The notes: a model not told the origin generated them from the letters alone. A stretch of 64,000 nucleotides of DNA from Rhypophila decipiens (GCA_033297075.1 MU858102.1:1-64000), one strand, 5' to 3'. Shown: positions 12,622 to 25,592, numbered from the stretch's first letter. A program made the numbers and translations.

Positions 12622-14364
12622 AGGTATGTAATAGGGACGGATTATGTTTCGCGGAAGTTATGCTTTTATGGCGAATGGACGACTGTAAATGTTACCTGAA
12701 TACTGTTTGCAGCGAGAGGAAAAAGAACAGGACAGGGATACATGACTCGCTTAAGTTAACAGAATAAGGTCGAGCTTTCAAGGTTCAAAACCGAGATTAA
12801 GAAAAGAAACAACAAAGAGAAACGAAATAATGAGATAGACGTCCCCAATAACTAATAGGCTACACAAACCTTTCACGGTCTTCTATCGCGGGCTTCGGGA
12901 TGGTGTTTATGTCTTGAGAGCTTAGTCTTCCGACTCACGAACAGCCGGATTGGTTGAGATCCCTAGTCTAACTGATGGCTGGAATCCAGTGTTAAGGAAC
13001 GGATATTTGCTATTACTCATGATAAGCTCCATGTCAGCCACCGAGACGGCCGTTCGAAAATTGTGATGGGATTGTCGACGGTGTCGGCCTTGACTGAGCC
13101 TCAGTTCAGGAACGATCCGAAGGTTGCGAACGTGTATGGATATAAAGAACAATAGTTCCATTACGATCATGCCCGTACAGTACATATCAAATGCTTGTCG
13201 GTCGATCCGTGTTTGACGTCGGGTGTCTTAGTCGAGTACTGTATCCGTACGGTACACACTTCCATGCATAACTTCACATCGCAAAGGCAGAACTTGGTCA
13301 TTAGGCGAGCCTAATCACGGCCCCTGCAGGTTGGAGTGGTGGTTGTCACCAAGCCAATGAAATGTTTACGGGGTACCTGCCAAATGAGCAATCTGAATGA
13401 TCTCATCGCCTTCTGTTCGAGAAGAAAGAGGGGACCTTGAATTTATACATAATACAGCGACACTGCGTCATACCACTGGTCTTTGGGTGTGTCCGTACGC
13501 ATGTTCGCGATTTTGGAGTCGATGTGTCACCCGGGCTTGTTCCTGCCAAATTGATCACAGACATGATGCTGGATCACCTGGTTGTCTTGTTGTCAATAAT
13601 TCCTTTTCTCGTGCAAGATATTTCCTTTTTGCACAGCCACGCTCATACGTATGCTTTGTTTCCTTCCGAGGTTTTTACGAGGGACCTGGCGGTAAGCTCG
13701 CTGTAACCCGCCCGCCTGTCCCCACACTTTGGTAAGAAAACACGAGCTCACTGTGTCGCTGACAGTGGGACGCATGGGTCTTGGCGATCACATCAATTCG
13801 TGGTGTGCTGGCATCCCTGCTGGGCCGCCGTGGCCGCCCAGCCCGCTACGAAGGTGCCCCTCGCACTGGAATCTGCTCCTTTTTTGATCCATTTCCATCT
13901 GTTCCTCCAGGTCTCCACGTCAGGTCGGTTCAATATCTCCTGACCCCGTCCCCGTCAAGAACCAACAACCCTCACTCCAGGTACCCTGACTCCAGGTATC
14001 TCGCGGTCAATTTTTGTCCTCGTCGCCGATGGCTTTTGTGTAGTCACGCAATCGATTCCAGTCGACTTACGCTCGCTTTTTTTAGTCGTTTCCTTTCGCT
14101 TTGCTTCATTTGCGCCTCACAGGCATCCAATTCACGATCGAGTTCCCGGTTTGGACAACCTCACACGCGGCTTTGCAACATCGACGGGAATTTGAAGAGC
14201 CGAGCGTCATCGAAGAACTGAAGGGAATATTTGGACTCAAGAAGAATGCGCCGGTTTTGATCGATATTTCTGGATTGAAGCGCCAGAGACGGCAGTCATA
14301 GTTTCATCGCTCATCGGAGCACGATACAATACAGAGCGATTATCGAACAAAAAGGGCCGTCGAA
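12622..14364. other. intergenic between UBP14 and FLC-like gene
   Basis: About 1.7 kb. Open frames at 12922-13185 (-), 13397-13735 (+) and 13781-14221 (+) have no recognisable motifs. The last is Ser/Arg/Pro-rich and pyrimidine-rich on the plus strand, as expected for a promoter or 5' leader of the gene at 14365. No RNA gene or repeat was seen. Confidence 0.5.
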
Positions 14365-16854
14365 ATGTATCTCCGACGATCGTTCGCCCTCTTTTTGTCG
14401 CTCGCGACATTCCTCCTCCCCGCGACCGCTGAAGATGCTCTCAAATCGAGTTCGTTGGCAGCCTGCCAAGAGAATTCTGGCTTCACGGCCAGTCTCTTCG
14501 ACATCACTTACACGCCAAAGGACGGCAAGCTTTATATCAACATGATCGCTACGTCGTCGATTGAGGGAAAGGTGCTTTTTGACGTCGCTATAAGCGCATA
14601 CGGATACCAAATTACGCGCATCACGCTGGATCCCTGCGAAGGCAACATCGCAGGAGCTGCTGGCTTGTGCCCAATGACTTCTGGAAAGATGGGCTATCCC
14701 ATGATTCTGGATCTTCCTCCCGGGGCCGCCGATAATATCCCAGGAATTGCATATACATTCCCAGACCTGGACGCTATGGTTAGAGTCTTTGTGAACATGA
14801 CCGACGGGCCTCAAGCAGGTACAAGAGTCGCCTGCGTGGAGGCAAATATCTCCAACGGAAAGACTGGTATGTTGCACTTGTTTTTATCTTGATGTCATTC
14901 CAGTTCGTGGTCCCTGTACTCACACACATTTTCAGTTGATCTTCTTGGTGTAAAATGGGCAACAGCAGCAGTTGCGGGCTTAGCCCTGATGGCATCTGCC
15001 ATCATCTCGGGACTTGGCTATACCAACGCAGCCTCTCACGTCGCAGCCAATGCTCTCTCGCTGTTCGGATACTTCCAGGCTCAGGCCATGATTGGTCTTT
15101 GTGCGGTACCTCTGCCGCCAGCTGTGGCATCATGGACTCAGAACTTCCAGTGGAGTATGGGCATCATCAAGATCGGCTTTGTTCAGGACATCCTGACATG
15201 GTACCAACGGTCGACGGGCGGCACGCCATCCGTTCTATTCAACAATCTTCACGCTGTGTCTGTCCAGGTCGAAAAGAGGTCTCTGCCCGTGATGGAATAC
15301 GGACTTGGTTTGGTTAGCCGCGCGGCGTCGAAAGTGGTTGACTCTCGTGTCGTCCGACGTGCCGCTTCCGCCTTGACGAAGCGCGCGAACATCCAGACAG
15401 AGTATGGCAGTTACCTCGTAAAGGGCATTCAGAGAGTTGCTTTTAGGGCAACCATCGAGTCTACGAATCTCTTCATGACCGGACTGACCTTCTTTTACGT
15501 ATTCGCTGTTATCGCCTCGATACTGGTTGTTCTGTGCAAGCTGGGAGTTGAGGTTGCCGCCAGGTTGAGATGGATCAACTCAGAGACGTTTTCGGATTTC
15601 CGTAACGGGTGGCTATCGGTTTTGAAGGGTATGCTTCACACCACACATGCATTGCTTTTCTCCAGTCTCCCAATCGCTGACCAAACCTTCATAGGCATCC
15701 TCTTCAGATTGACCCTCATTGGCTTCCCTCAAATCACCATTCTCTGCATGTGGGAATTCACACAGGTCGACTCACCTGCCGAGGTGGTGCTTGCCGCCTT
15801 CTTCTTCTTTGGGATGGCTGGCGTTCTTGGATGGGCCGCCTTCAAAGTGATTCGCATGGCGCGCCGATCAGTCCACATGCACCGCAATCCCGCCTACATT
15901 CTGTTCTCCGACCCTCAGGCGTTGAACAAGTGGGGATTCTTATATGTGCAATTCCGAGCATCGGCATACTACTTCATCGTCCCGATCCTCTGCTATATCG
16001 TCGTCAAGGGCATGTTCATCGCCCTGGTGCAAGGAAACGGAACGGTACAAGCAGTCGCTCTTATCGTGATTGAAGCCGCCGCGCTCATCACAGCTAGCGT
16101 CTGCCGCCCGTGGATGGACAAGAGCACCAACTCGTTCAACATTGCCATCTACGCCATGAACTTTATCAACGCCATCTTTCTTTTTGTTTTCACTGATGTC
16201 TTTAGCATGCCAGGGTTGGTAATTGGCGTGGTCGGTGTCGTCTTCTGGATTGCGAACGCGGCCTTCTCCCTGATTCTCCTGATCATGCTCATTGTTACGA
16301 CCAGCATTATCCTTTTCCACAACAACCCCGACACCCGGTACCAATACATGAACGACGACCGCACTTCATTTATGAAATCTCAGACTCATCTGCAAAACAC
16401 GAGCGACCTGGATGCGTTGGGGGCGACGGCACGAGCCAGTGGCAAGTTTTTCAAGCCGGCGTTGGATTTGGACGAAGATAACGACTCGACCATGTCCAAC
16501 CCTGCTAATCTGCACAACCGGCCATCACCGCCTAATTCCACAAGGCACTCGAGAATGATGCCCTCGGACCATCAAGCGTCTCAGTACCCGGCCGACCCCT
16601 CCAACGAAGACCCGTACTTGCGGGATCGTGCTAGCGGCAGTTTCCGCGCGCCGAGTCCGTTCACTGGATCAAACTCCAACCTTTCAAGGCACTCGCACCA
16701 TAGCATCAACAACATGGTGGGCCATAAATCACCACCGAATAATACAGGGTAGGGAATCCTTGAATTGTGTCTAAACATTCGACGCTGAAATGCTGACAAT
16801 GTGGCAACCAGGACTGGAGGTAGTCCCTGGCAAAGGGGAGCTGGCTATGAATAA
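14365..16854 (+). CDS. FLC/TRP-like membrane protein (ML-like domain plus TRP-like channel)
   Basis: Member of the fungal family that includes yeast Flc1-3 and fission yeast Pkd2, implicated in FAD uptake into the ER, calcium handling and wall integrity. Four exons: 14365-14866, 14936-15628, 15695-16748 and 16812-16854, giving 763 residues. A signal peptide (about 1-22) is followed by the lumenal ML-like domain with spaced Cys (LAACQEN, LDPCEGN, GLCPMT, VACVEAN), then about nine hydrophobic segments from WATAAVAGLALMA onward, including LFRLTLIGFPQ and the late run AFSLILLIMLIVTTSIILF. The last ~120 residues are a Ser/Asn/Pro-rich cytosolic tail. The 66-nt second intron keeps the frame open (15629-15694), so retention would add 22 residues. 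The final exon adds 14 residues after an apparent stop at 16750. Confidence 0.88.
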
Positions 16855-17676
16855 GATCTTTGTTATACTTATATTTTTCCTTTCTGTCTCGCAAGTCAAG
16901 TCTTATCTATCAAGCGTATTTACCTGGCCATTTTTACCTTTGTATCTCTTCTAGGGTCATTTTATTGTAAATATCAGTCTCATAATTACTGTCTCTTTTG
17001 TCCGTTCTTACAACATTCAGGATGAGGGTATTTGGAAAAATGAGGTGGCTCATGGGCTATCCAATATCCCTTGAAACTCACGATAGATAGGTAATCATTT
17101 CATGCCACGGTCCATCGCGCAGTATGCAAATCCATTTGGAATTATCTTCCTTGAGCCGATTTTGGGCGGCTTATTTGACCTCAAATTTTGTCTGGAGTCT
17201 CTGCGCGTCCAAGACGTGTAAACCCGCTTTGAATAATTGCCTCATGAGACAATAAGAGGAACCGATGTATTCTGGTTCACGATATACAGACACTACATAC
17301 GTACCTGGTTCCCTTGTGCAATGTCGAACATGCTCGAAATCTCGTGTGGGATGAAGGTCAAAGTGACCAATGATTTTACCGGTATGACGCAGTTGGGGGT
17401 TGTGTTCGCAGTGATGCTTTGCTTGCCAAGACAGGATGGAACCTGTGATGGCCAACATTGCCAAGTTGTTCTTGCCGGTCCAGGCCCTGGTTATTATCCT
17501 GGCCGTCTCTCCTCGTGGACATCTTGATTATCCACACTACACATCTAATGCAGCAAGCAATCATATCGTCAAACGCTTCCCATCTGCCACTCCAGTCTGT
17601 ACTTGAACTTTGAGCCGGCTAAGAAGAAAGAGAGAGACCACCACGGCACAAAGAAGAAAAAAAGACAACCTCGAAG
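16855..17676. other. intergenic
   Basis: 3' flank of the FLC-like gene and likely promoter of the small Cys-rich gene. Short open frames (17171-17464 on -, 17237-17527 on +) carry no motif. The last 60 bases before 17677 are very purine-rich (AAGAAGAAAAAAAGACAA). Confidence 0.5.
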
Positions 17677-18008
17677 ATGGTCCAAACTACAGTCGACAAA
17701 CCACCAAAATGCCACCTCCCAATGAGCACAGCGGGTGAGAACAACGAGCTTACGCTGGGTGAGAGTAGGACGTCATCTGTTGGAGCGGGAAGACCATCCC
17801 CGATTGTGACGAAACAACCCGTAAGTTCCCCTGTTACTTAGTTCGGCGACATCTTTACATGGCAGCAAATTTCCTGACGACATTTACCTGCTAGAGTCCC
17901 GAACCGGCGCCCAAGATGGAGAACGAAATGACCCTCCGCGGCGGGAGAATGTCGCTGGGATTTAACTGCTGCGGCGGGCACTGTGCGTTTAACAAGGGGT
18001 GCTGTTGA
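17677..18008 (+). CDS. small protein with Cys-rich C-terminus
   Basis: Two exons (17677-17820 and 17895-18008) joined in phase 0 through a GTAAGT donor and a CTAG acceptor give 85 residues. The first half is polar and unstructured (Ser/Thr/Pro). The second half begins ENEMTLRGGRMSLGFNCCGG and ends in clustered cysteines (CCGGHC...GCC at the very end). No signal peptide is visible. The MTLRGG-then-Cys layout resembles short conserved proteins I recall from Sordariomycetes, of unknown function. Metal binding or membrane tethering through the terminal cysteines is possible but is inference. It is too short for routine ORF filters. Confidence 0.55.
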
Positions 18009-18634
18009 AGAGGATATGACAGCTGTATGTGGCAGTGAGCATTCAGACATGAGAAATAACTGGGCTGGAGTTCGTGATATTGATGGCTTGCATTCGTTTC
18101 TTCGCGATTATTTGGCGGCGTTTGGGTTGCAGTTATCGGTATGGTTGTGTCATCAGCGAGTCTGGGAACTGGCGTGCTGGAAAGAAGCGCGAAAGCGCAG
18201 CAGCTCCTCGGCGGTAACAACCAGAACTGGACATGAAATAAATGCTATGGATGTTTGTCGATCGGACAGCGCGGCAGGCCAGGAAGTTTTACCCTGATCT
18301 GAGAGAATAATAATAATACCACATGGTACTCCGTAGCATGAATGAATTACCGTATATAGGCCATTCAGGTTGAACAGCACCCAAGCTCCAGCACGTCGTC
18401 ATCGGTTACAGCGACCTTATCGATAAGCTTCATCTACCCCACTTTCCCTGCATGGTTAAACTTCGGGGCTGGAGTCGCTGGACAGGCACAGGCGGCCCTG
18501 AACCGCCAGGAATCGACCCTGACAACCAGCGGCCCGGGACATCTCAACCATCCAAAGTAAACAAATTTGGTCAAGCACCTCACGGGCCTCACCAAACCAT
18601 CCACGGAACAAATCACACAGTCAATCAATCCAAC
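18009..18634. other. intergenic before MAD2
   Basis: About 0.6 kb; no motif-bearing frame. It probably contains the MAD2 promoter. Confidence 0.5.
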
Positions 18635-19560
18635 ATGTCTTCCGCAGCAACCGACAAAGACAAGTCCAAGATTCACAAGCTTTCACTCAAAGGCAGCGCC
18701 AAGCTTGTCGCAGAATTCGTATGTTTGCAGTGCACCCTCTTGGCCTGATATCCGTCTGCCGCAAAGCATTGGCAGCTTGACTGACTTGAGCGCAATCACA
18801 ACAGTTCCAATACTCTATCCACACCATACTGTACGATCTGCCTTACTCTATCCTTTCGACATCCGAATCGCGAGCGTCCGGATCTTTTGGTGTACTAATG
18901 TCAATTAAACAGTTTCCAACGAGGAGTCTACCCCGCCGAGGACTTCACAGCGGTCAAGAAATATGGCCTCAACATGCTAGTCTCGTCCGACGACCAAGTA
19001 CGCGCGTACATAAAAAAGATCATGTCCCAGCTCGACAAGTGGATGGTGGGCGGCAAGATCTCCAAGCTGGTCATTGTCATCACCAACAAGGACACGGGCG
19101 AGCACGTCGAAAGGTGGCAGTTCGATGTTAGTCACCTTTTCTCCGCCCACAAACAAGACTCCCGACTAACCCAATCGCTGTTTAAAAACAAAAGGTCCAA
19201 ATATTTGCCAAACCTTCAAAATCCAAGTCTTCAAAATCCTCATCACAGCCCCAATCCGAAAACACAAACCCCAGCGGCGCCCAACCAGCCTCAGCAGGCG
19301 AGAAAACCGAAGCCGAAATCCAATCCGAGATAGCCGCAATCTTTAGACAAATTACCGCCTCGGTCACCTTTCTCCCACAACTAAACGGCGACTGCACCTT
19401 CAACGTGCTAGTCTACGCCGACGCCGATAGCGAAGTCCCCGTCGAGTGGGGCGACAGCGACGCGAAAGAGATCGTCAACGGCGAGCGAGTCCAATTACGC
19501 GGGTTCAGCACGGCGAATCATCGGGTCGATACGCTTGTTAGCTACCGGTTGGCCGATTAG
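18635..19560 (+). CDS. MAD2: spindle assembly checkpoint protein Mad2
   Basis: HORMA-domain protein that binds Cdc20 at unattached kinetochores and delays anaphase. Four exons: 18635-18718, 18805-18830 (only 26 nt), 18913-19126 and 19195-19560, encoding 229 residues. Diagnostic blocks: KLSLKGSAKLVAEF, FQYSIHTILFQRGVYPAEDF, KKYGLNMLVSSDDQV, YIKKIMSQLDKWMVGGKISK, TGEHVERWQFDVQIF, and the C-terminal seat-belt region ending TANHRVDTLVSYRLAD. A Ser/Lys/Gln-rich insertion (about residues 112-145) separates the third and fourth blocks, making the protein longer than the ~205 residues common in yeasts and animals. The 26-nt exon is easily missed by predictors. Confidence 0.95.
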
Positions 19561-20444
19561 CTTTCTATCTATGTTGGTCGCACTAGGCGTGTACCTATGG
19601 ACATATGTATTTGTCGACTACCTTGCATGGTACGAGGAGAATAGCAGGGGAATTGGCAATTGATATGAAAACTCACTATGAAGAACAGGGATTGTTAATG
19701 TTTGAGGAGTTCTGCATTCTTTACCAAGCAAACCCGTGACGAAGCCAGGGATAGGGACAGGCTTATGAAAGTTTTGCCACAAAATACTCAGACTGGGTTA
19801 GGATGGGTTGAGGCAGCTATCTTGATGCTGTGAAAGTACACTTGTACATTACGGGAGGACATGAAGACATAGCACAGGCGTATAGGAGTTGGAGGCAGAT
19901 ACTTTGCCAGGTTTCGGGGATTTTCTTCATGTATACTATGATATTCCATAAGCCATTCTGTCAGTTACATAACACTCTGCTGTTATGTTGCAGGTTTCAT
20001 TTTTGCCTCTATTCACTAATTCAGACACCCAGGGTTCCACGTCGGTAGGTAGTGGGACATCACCTTCCCTCGAAGTCCAGGCTACAGTTGCACCGCAAGC
20101 TCTTTCTTGAAATGACTTCGGGACGGGAATCAATCCGCCCTGAGTCATTTCACCTTTTATTGACCAGCAATAACGACAAAGTCCAATTTCTCGTGTTAAG
20201 GCCATCATCCTGTCTATCAATCGTCTGCAACTTTTCCCTACCAACGAAATAATTTTGGCCCCCCAAACTTGACTTTGGTCTATTTTTATCAACACACGTG
20301 GTCCATCATGTCCCAATCATCTGGGACATGGATCGAGACGGTTCCGGCTTGAAGTCTGTAGTCGATCGATCCCACAAGCTGGGATATTCTCGAGATCTTC
20401 CTAAACCGCAGGAGACATCCAACGTTTTGCAGCCTTGCGTCCTT
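19561..20444. other. intergenic
   Basis: Convergent 3' flanks of MAD2 and the NACHT-ankyrin gene. No supported gene; short frames at 19830-20048 (+) and 19936-20316 (-) lack motifs. Confidence 0.5.
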
Positions 20445-23400
20445 TTATCCACCCCGAAACTTGAATTCGAATATCAAACCAGCAGGGCCGTAGAAGCGCC
20501 TGAACGCCCCTTTAGGATCCGGTAGATCTACCAGAGGTGCTGTTGACCCTGTTTCCTTGCACATTTTAGCCAACTCAATAGGGTCCTTCTCGCCCTCAAA
20601 GACTTTCGCGCCACTAGCAAGCAGAATTTCCACCATTTCCTCATCCCCCCTCTGCGCTGCATACCAGAGAGCTCTCCTTCCCAGTCTGTCGGTAACATCA
20701 AGGTCAGCCCCGGCAGAGATCAATAACCGAGCCTCTTCTTTCAATCCCATGCCTGCAAGATCAATGAGGGGAGTTCTACCTGCAATGTCCCTCTCGTTGA
20801 CATCAGCACCATGCGCTAGGAGAAGATCAACCCCGGCCTGAACTCGACTGAATTCCCTCTGAAAGCCTCTTGTATTCAATAGAGGATGGCAGTAGAGTGC
20901 GTAGTTCAGAGGCCGCCAGCCACAGATGTCCCGTGCGTTGATATCGGCGCCCGCGTCCAGCAGCAGCTTGAGTACTTCTGGAGACGGGCCAAATTCGGCA
21001 GCGCGATGTAAAACCGTTCTTCCCTGTTCATCGCTCCGGGAACACGAAGCCCCGCGCGACAAAAACAACTTGAGAAGATCTATGCTCTCCAAGGCACGCA
21101 GTATTGGAGGCGTGCCGCTAGTCCAGCCGTCGACAACTCCCCTATCCGGGTGTGCGCCAGCATCCATCAGCATCTCGACCACTGCAAACCTTTTCCGTTT
21201 GTCACGATTTTTCCGGTCCCACATGGCCAAGGATAATGCCGTCCGGCCCTCGGCGCTCCTCTTGTTAACATAATCATTTTTCGACAAAGGCAATCTTGTG
21301 ATTGCCTTTAAGATTTGACGCACTGCCTCCTCATGAAGGTACCCGCACGCATACATGAGGGCTGTGTCTCCCGAGCGCGGGTTTACGCTTGCCAGTGCGA
21401 GATATGCCGCGCCCGTGAGTAAAGCGCAGATAACTTCTTCATGGTTATACCTCACAGCGATGGAGAGGGGATCCAGTCCATCCGAGTCTTTGAGATGGCA
21501 TTTGGCTCCGTGTTCGATCAAGAGCCTGACAATCTCGCCATATCCACAACAGCTCGCCCACCAGACGGGGGAGCGCCCTTCTCTATCTCTAGCTTGGATA
21601 TCCGCGCCTTTTGATATTAGACTCCGGGCGATATCCTCACGGCCAAACTTCGCCGCCCAGATCAGCAGGGTCTGATCGTCACTGGTCCTTCTGGCGTCCG
21701 GTTTCCCCTCCCAGCAGCCATCCACGAAGTACTCAACGGCTCCACACAGGCCGAAATATGTCATCAAGTGAAGACCTGTCACTGCTGTGAGTATATTAGT
21801 CCGAGGAGACTCCAATTCGCCGAATAAGGTCTGTCTGCCAACCCCCTCTTCCACTCCCCCAGGCATGTCATTCCAAGTTTTGCGCCTCTGTGGCGCTTTC
21901 AGAACAACCTGCGCAGCAGCTAATATAACCTTCGGATCGGACAGTTGAAACCTGTTTAAAACTTCCTTACATGCTGGCCAGTTTTCACGAGCATGGTGGC
22001 CCCAGTACCCAGCGGCGTACGAATAGAGCGGGTAGCGCACCATGCGCAGATCAAATTCTGGCCAGGACGCGCATATGCCTTGTTCGAATACAGGCATCGA
22101 AATATACCGGAGGCAAACGGCTGCCATGTCGTCGTCAGCACTTGGGAACCACATCTTCCTTTCCCGGTCGAAATATTCCTGTGTTGTGTAGTGGACCAAA
22201 CGGACGATACCACTTCGCTTGTTGACTGTTACCAGGCCGGCACAGTAGCTTACTAGGTCATCGATGTCTGTGATTTTGTCCTCGTCGACTGAGTCTTCCC
22301 CCTCTTCGACCGCAAGTGCATGCTGGAGCTCAACAGTCCTCAGCGGTCTGGTTGCGCAGGTGATCCACGCAAGCGCCTTGAATGCCAATTCAGCTGGGCC
22401 AGCTCTCTGGCGTTTTATACGTCCCATGGCCTCCTCATACGCAATTTCATACGCGTTTGAGCCGCTCTGGAGCCTTGACAGAGCTTGAAGCACGGATTTC
22501 TTGTCCGTGTGGTTGCATATTGACTGAAAATGAAGTTGTGCGAGAAGAAACCTATGGCACCAATCAATTAGCCCCAACTGCCCTGACATGAGGACAGGAG
22601 AAGAAACCTACATTCCCTGAACCGCAGCCACAATCTTGGTCACTATCTGCCCTTGCAGCTCTTTGTCACGTCGGGCGAAAGGCAGAAGATCCTGGCTCTG
22701 GCCTTCCAAGTACTTCCTCACATCTGCCTCGCTGGCGCGGACCTCGACCACTGGCGTTGTTCTTCCCTCCTTCCTGTCGTTGAACTCGGACATGATCTCG
22801 GGTATATACCTGGACGTTGCAAGTAGGTTGACAGTCCGCCTCTTTTTCTGAAGCCCAAACATCTCGGAGAGAATACTCAGCAAAGTAGAGCCCTGTCTAC
22901 ATTCGTCCAAGGCGTCAAAGAAAATGAAAACCTGTGAAAATGACTGGGCCACTTTATCCAAGTTGTCCACTAGCTCGCCCCGGGTCAACCGTCTGTCACT
23001 GTTTTTGGTATATTCTTTATAGAGCTCCTGGATCTCTGCCGGCAAAGGATGTCTGTAAGCGCAGAGTTGTCTCAGCAGGCTGGCGAGAACATCCATCAGC
23101 CCTTGTGATCCTTCTTTCTTGTAACTGAAGAATATATACGCGATTCCCACATTCTCTGTCGTCTTTCTGAACCTGGCCTCGAGGTGGTCGATTGCAATGG
23201 CAGTCAACATCGTCTTGCCCGAGCCTGGGATTCCCGGGCAGAATAGTGTTTCCCCCGGGGAACGCAGCCAAGTCTGATACTCGGCCGAGTTGAGGAACCA
23301 TTCCCCTGTCCCTTCCTGACGCCGGTAGATGATGTCCTGGTGCGTGGAGGTAAAGTCGACGGGCGAAATCCAGACCAAGATTGTTTTGCGTGCCTCGGAA

Positions 23401-24462
23401 TCTTTCCACGCTTTTACGCCCTCGCTGATGGATATCATGTTTTGGCTGTCGGTGTACTGTTGGAGTTGAATCTGGTCCAGGTTTCGGTCGATCTTTGTCT
23501 GGCTGATGTGCAACTTATCGACACCCTGACCGATGGCACTGATGCTCTGGCTGTCGCCTTGCTGTCGAACGCTCATCTGGTCCAGACTCTGGCTGATCTG
23601 CACTTGGCCGACGTTCAACTGCTGAACACCGGTGCTGACGGATGTGATGTTCTGGCTATCGTTTTTCCCTTGTTGGCTGATCTGGCTCAGGCTCTGGCTA
23701 ACCTGACTTTGGTCCACATGCAGCCTGTCGACGCTCTGACTGATCAATTTCATGGTGGACCTGAAAATCAGCGGTAGATGAAGAAGTCAGTCTTTGTCCT
23801 AACCAACGAATGAAAGCCGATCCACACCGTGACACACGCTAAAGAGGACGAAAAGGAACCATGACTAACCTAGCGTTATTCAACTGCAGCGTATTAAACG
23901 AGTGGAGATGCGTCAAAAGTTGATCGCTGACCTTTCTGATCTCGTCGGGGTCGAACCGAAATCGCTGCCAACCCCTTCTCGTCGGCCGCCCAACTATCCT
24001 CGTGAATATGTTGGACCCGCTACTGGCCGACCCTGGAGTTGAGCCACCACCTGATGACCCGAGATCACCATGCTTGTCTAGTTCTCTCTCTAGCCGAACC
24101 AACACGTCATGGCACGATTTGCCGAGCTCTTGGAGGCGCGAGCTGTTTCCTGGTGCAGTGGAAACCGGGGCTGTGGCAGTTGTAGCCTCCTGGATAGCGA
24201 TACCCAAAGTCTTGACCCTACAGTTATTACGGTATGATATCAGTATTCATTTCATCGAGCTTTGTTTGGTTTCTGCAGTCTTTCTTCGCAGCCAGTTTGC
24301 TCTTGCCTGACCACCACAACAAGTCCAACCACGGGATATCGGGACAACATACTCATCAGCAAGACGCCGATACTCCTCTGGCGCGTCCTTGATCTTCTTG
24401 CTGACACTGTGAATGATCTTGGCGGCCGCAAAGAAATCACCAACTGAGTATCCAAAGCTCAT
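20445..24462 (-). CDS. NACHT-ankyrin STAND (NLR-like) protein
   Basis: Four exons on the minus strand: 24462-24353, 24217-23870, 23760-22612 and 22551-20445, 1237 residues. The N-terminus (MSFGYSVGDFFAAAKIIHSV) matches the short N-terminal domain common on fungal STAND proteins. Residues ~156-265 contain a 35-residue repeat (DSQ starts spaced exactly 35 apart, three times) with a LxVxQxQISQSLDQ heptad-like core, probably a coiled coil. The NACHT NTPase follows, with Walker A GIPGSGKTM near 330 and Walker B FIFFDALDEC near 432. Then comes a winged-helix/linker region and about ten ankyrin repeats (for example GRTVLHRAAEFGPSPEVLKL and GADINARDICGWRPLNYAL). Such proteins act in heterokaryon incompatibility or non-self sensing; the ligand here is unknown. 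The exon 3/4 intron (60 nt) splits the conserved VQGMFLLAQLHFQS block. Confidence 0.9.
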
Positions 24463-25437
24463 ATTAAAAGGTTGTCTATCGACAACTAAGAAAGCAAAAA
24501 AAGGGTAACAAGCAGTGCTTGTAACAGTATACAAGAGAGCAGAGTGAACCATGAATAGAACAAAGAGGTGGAAGATTATTATATATGTATTAGAAGAAAC
24601 AACAACACGGGAAACTAGCAACGATGAAGTGACTAATACTCAGAGGACGACGACAATAGCAACTAATATTGCAGCAAGCAACAAACTTGAATAAGATATA
24701 AAACAGCGGCAAAGCAGGTAGATATTAAGTCTGCCGCTGAGCGGCTGAGCCCCATGGCCGCATTGAGGCGGCCCATTTTCAACCGCTCAGGTTCAACGTC
24801 GCTGGAGAAACACCCCTGCACGATGTTATGTTTCACACGCAACTGAGTTGGTGATATGACCAGGCCTCCTATTCGTCGGTCAGTGGTTGTAACAGTGGCA
24901 CCGAGCCGACAGCATCCAGTCCCCTGGCCGACTGCTGTAACCAGCTCCCATCTTAGATTCTTTACCGACGACCTTAATATAGCCGAGCTAAATCAACCTG
25001 CTTGACAGCCTAGCAGAACTTGACCAAACGAGACTGGGCAAAAGCGAAACAGCACCGCTTTGAGTAAGAGCTAAAATATGGAGATACATCAACTGACATA
25101 TATGTGTATCGTGATACCAGGGAATGAGGTAGCCCATCATAGTCACAAGCGACAGGGTAACAACTGGTAACACTACATTCTGTATATGTGTTACCCCTGA
25201 ACGCCACAACAAACCTCTTTGATATAAACAAAATAGACCATAGCTCGATAGAGCAGAAAGGAAGCACCTGCACAGTGCCTATCCGTTCATCTAGTTGCCT
25301 ACCACAACAACAGTTATTTGCAAGTATTCACAAAGTCAGGCGTTGTATGGGACGACAAAAGGGACCTCGTAATAAACAGGCACCACTGTGCTACTTTCCT
25401 TTACTGGCACCAGTCCAATTTGACTTTCTAGCCCAGG
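24463..25437. other. intergenic, accessory boundary
   Basis: About 1 kb without supported genes between the STAND promoter and the minisatellite. Short AT-rich frames only. The sequence before 25438 runs directly into the 22-bp repeat array. Confidence 0.5.
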
Positions 25438-25591
25438 GGTATTTATTCGAGCTAGTCAAGGTATTTATTCGAGCCCATTAAGGCATTTATTCGAGCCCAT
25501 TAAGGTAATTATTCGAGTCCATTAAGGCATTTATTCGAGCGAGTCAAGGTATTTATTCGAGCTCGTTAAGCTATTTATTCGAGCTAGTCAA
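25438..25591 (+). repeat. 22-bp minisatellite, seven copies
   Basis: Seven head-to-tail copies of a 22-bp unit, consensus GGTATTTATTCGAGCCCATTAA, fill exactly 154 bases. TATTCGAG is nearly invariant. The segment after it alternates between CCCATTAA, TCCATTAA and (C)TAGTCAA/GAGTCAA forms. The array ends one base before the helicase-like open frame, so the repeat-encoded side probably marks where the rest of that gene was lost. It is not a CRISPR array: there are no unique spacers and this is a eukaryotic genome. Confidence 0.92.
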
Positions 25592-25592
25592 C

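Noticed and set aside
13781..14221. 146-codon plus-strand frame before the FLC-like gene
   Set aside because: Ser/Arg/Phe-rich composition from pyrimidine-rich leader sequence; no conserved motif.
25438..25591. CRISPR-like repeat series
   Set aside because: Repeats are contiguous with no spacers; eukaryotic genome; it is a minisatellite.
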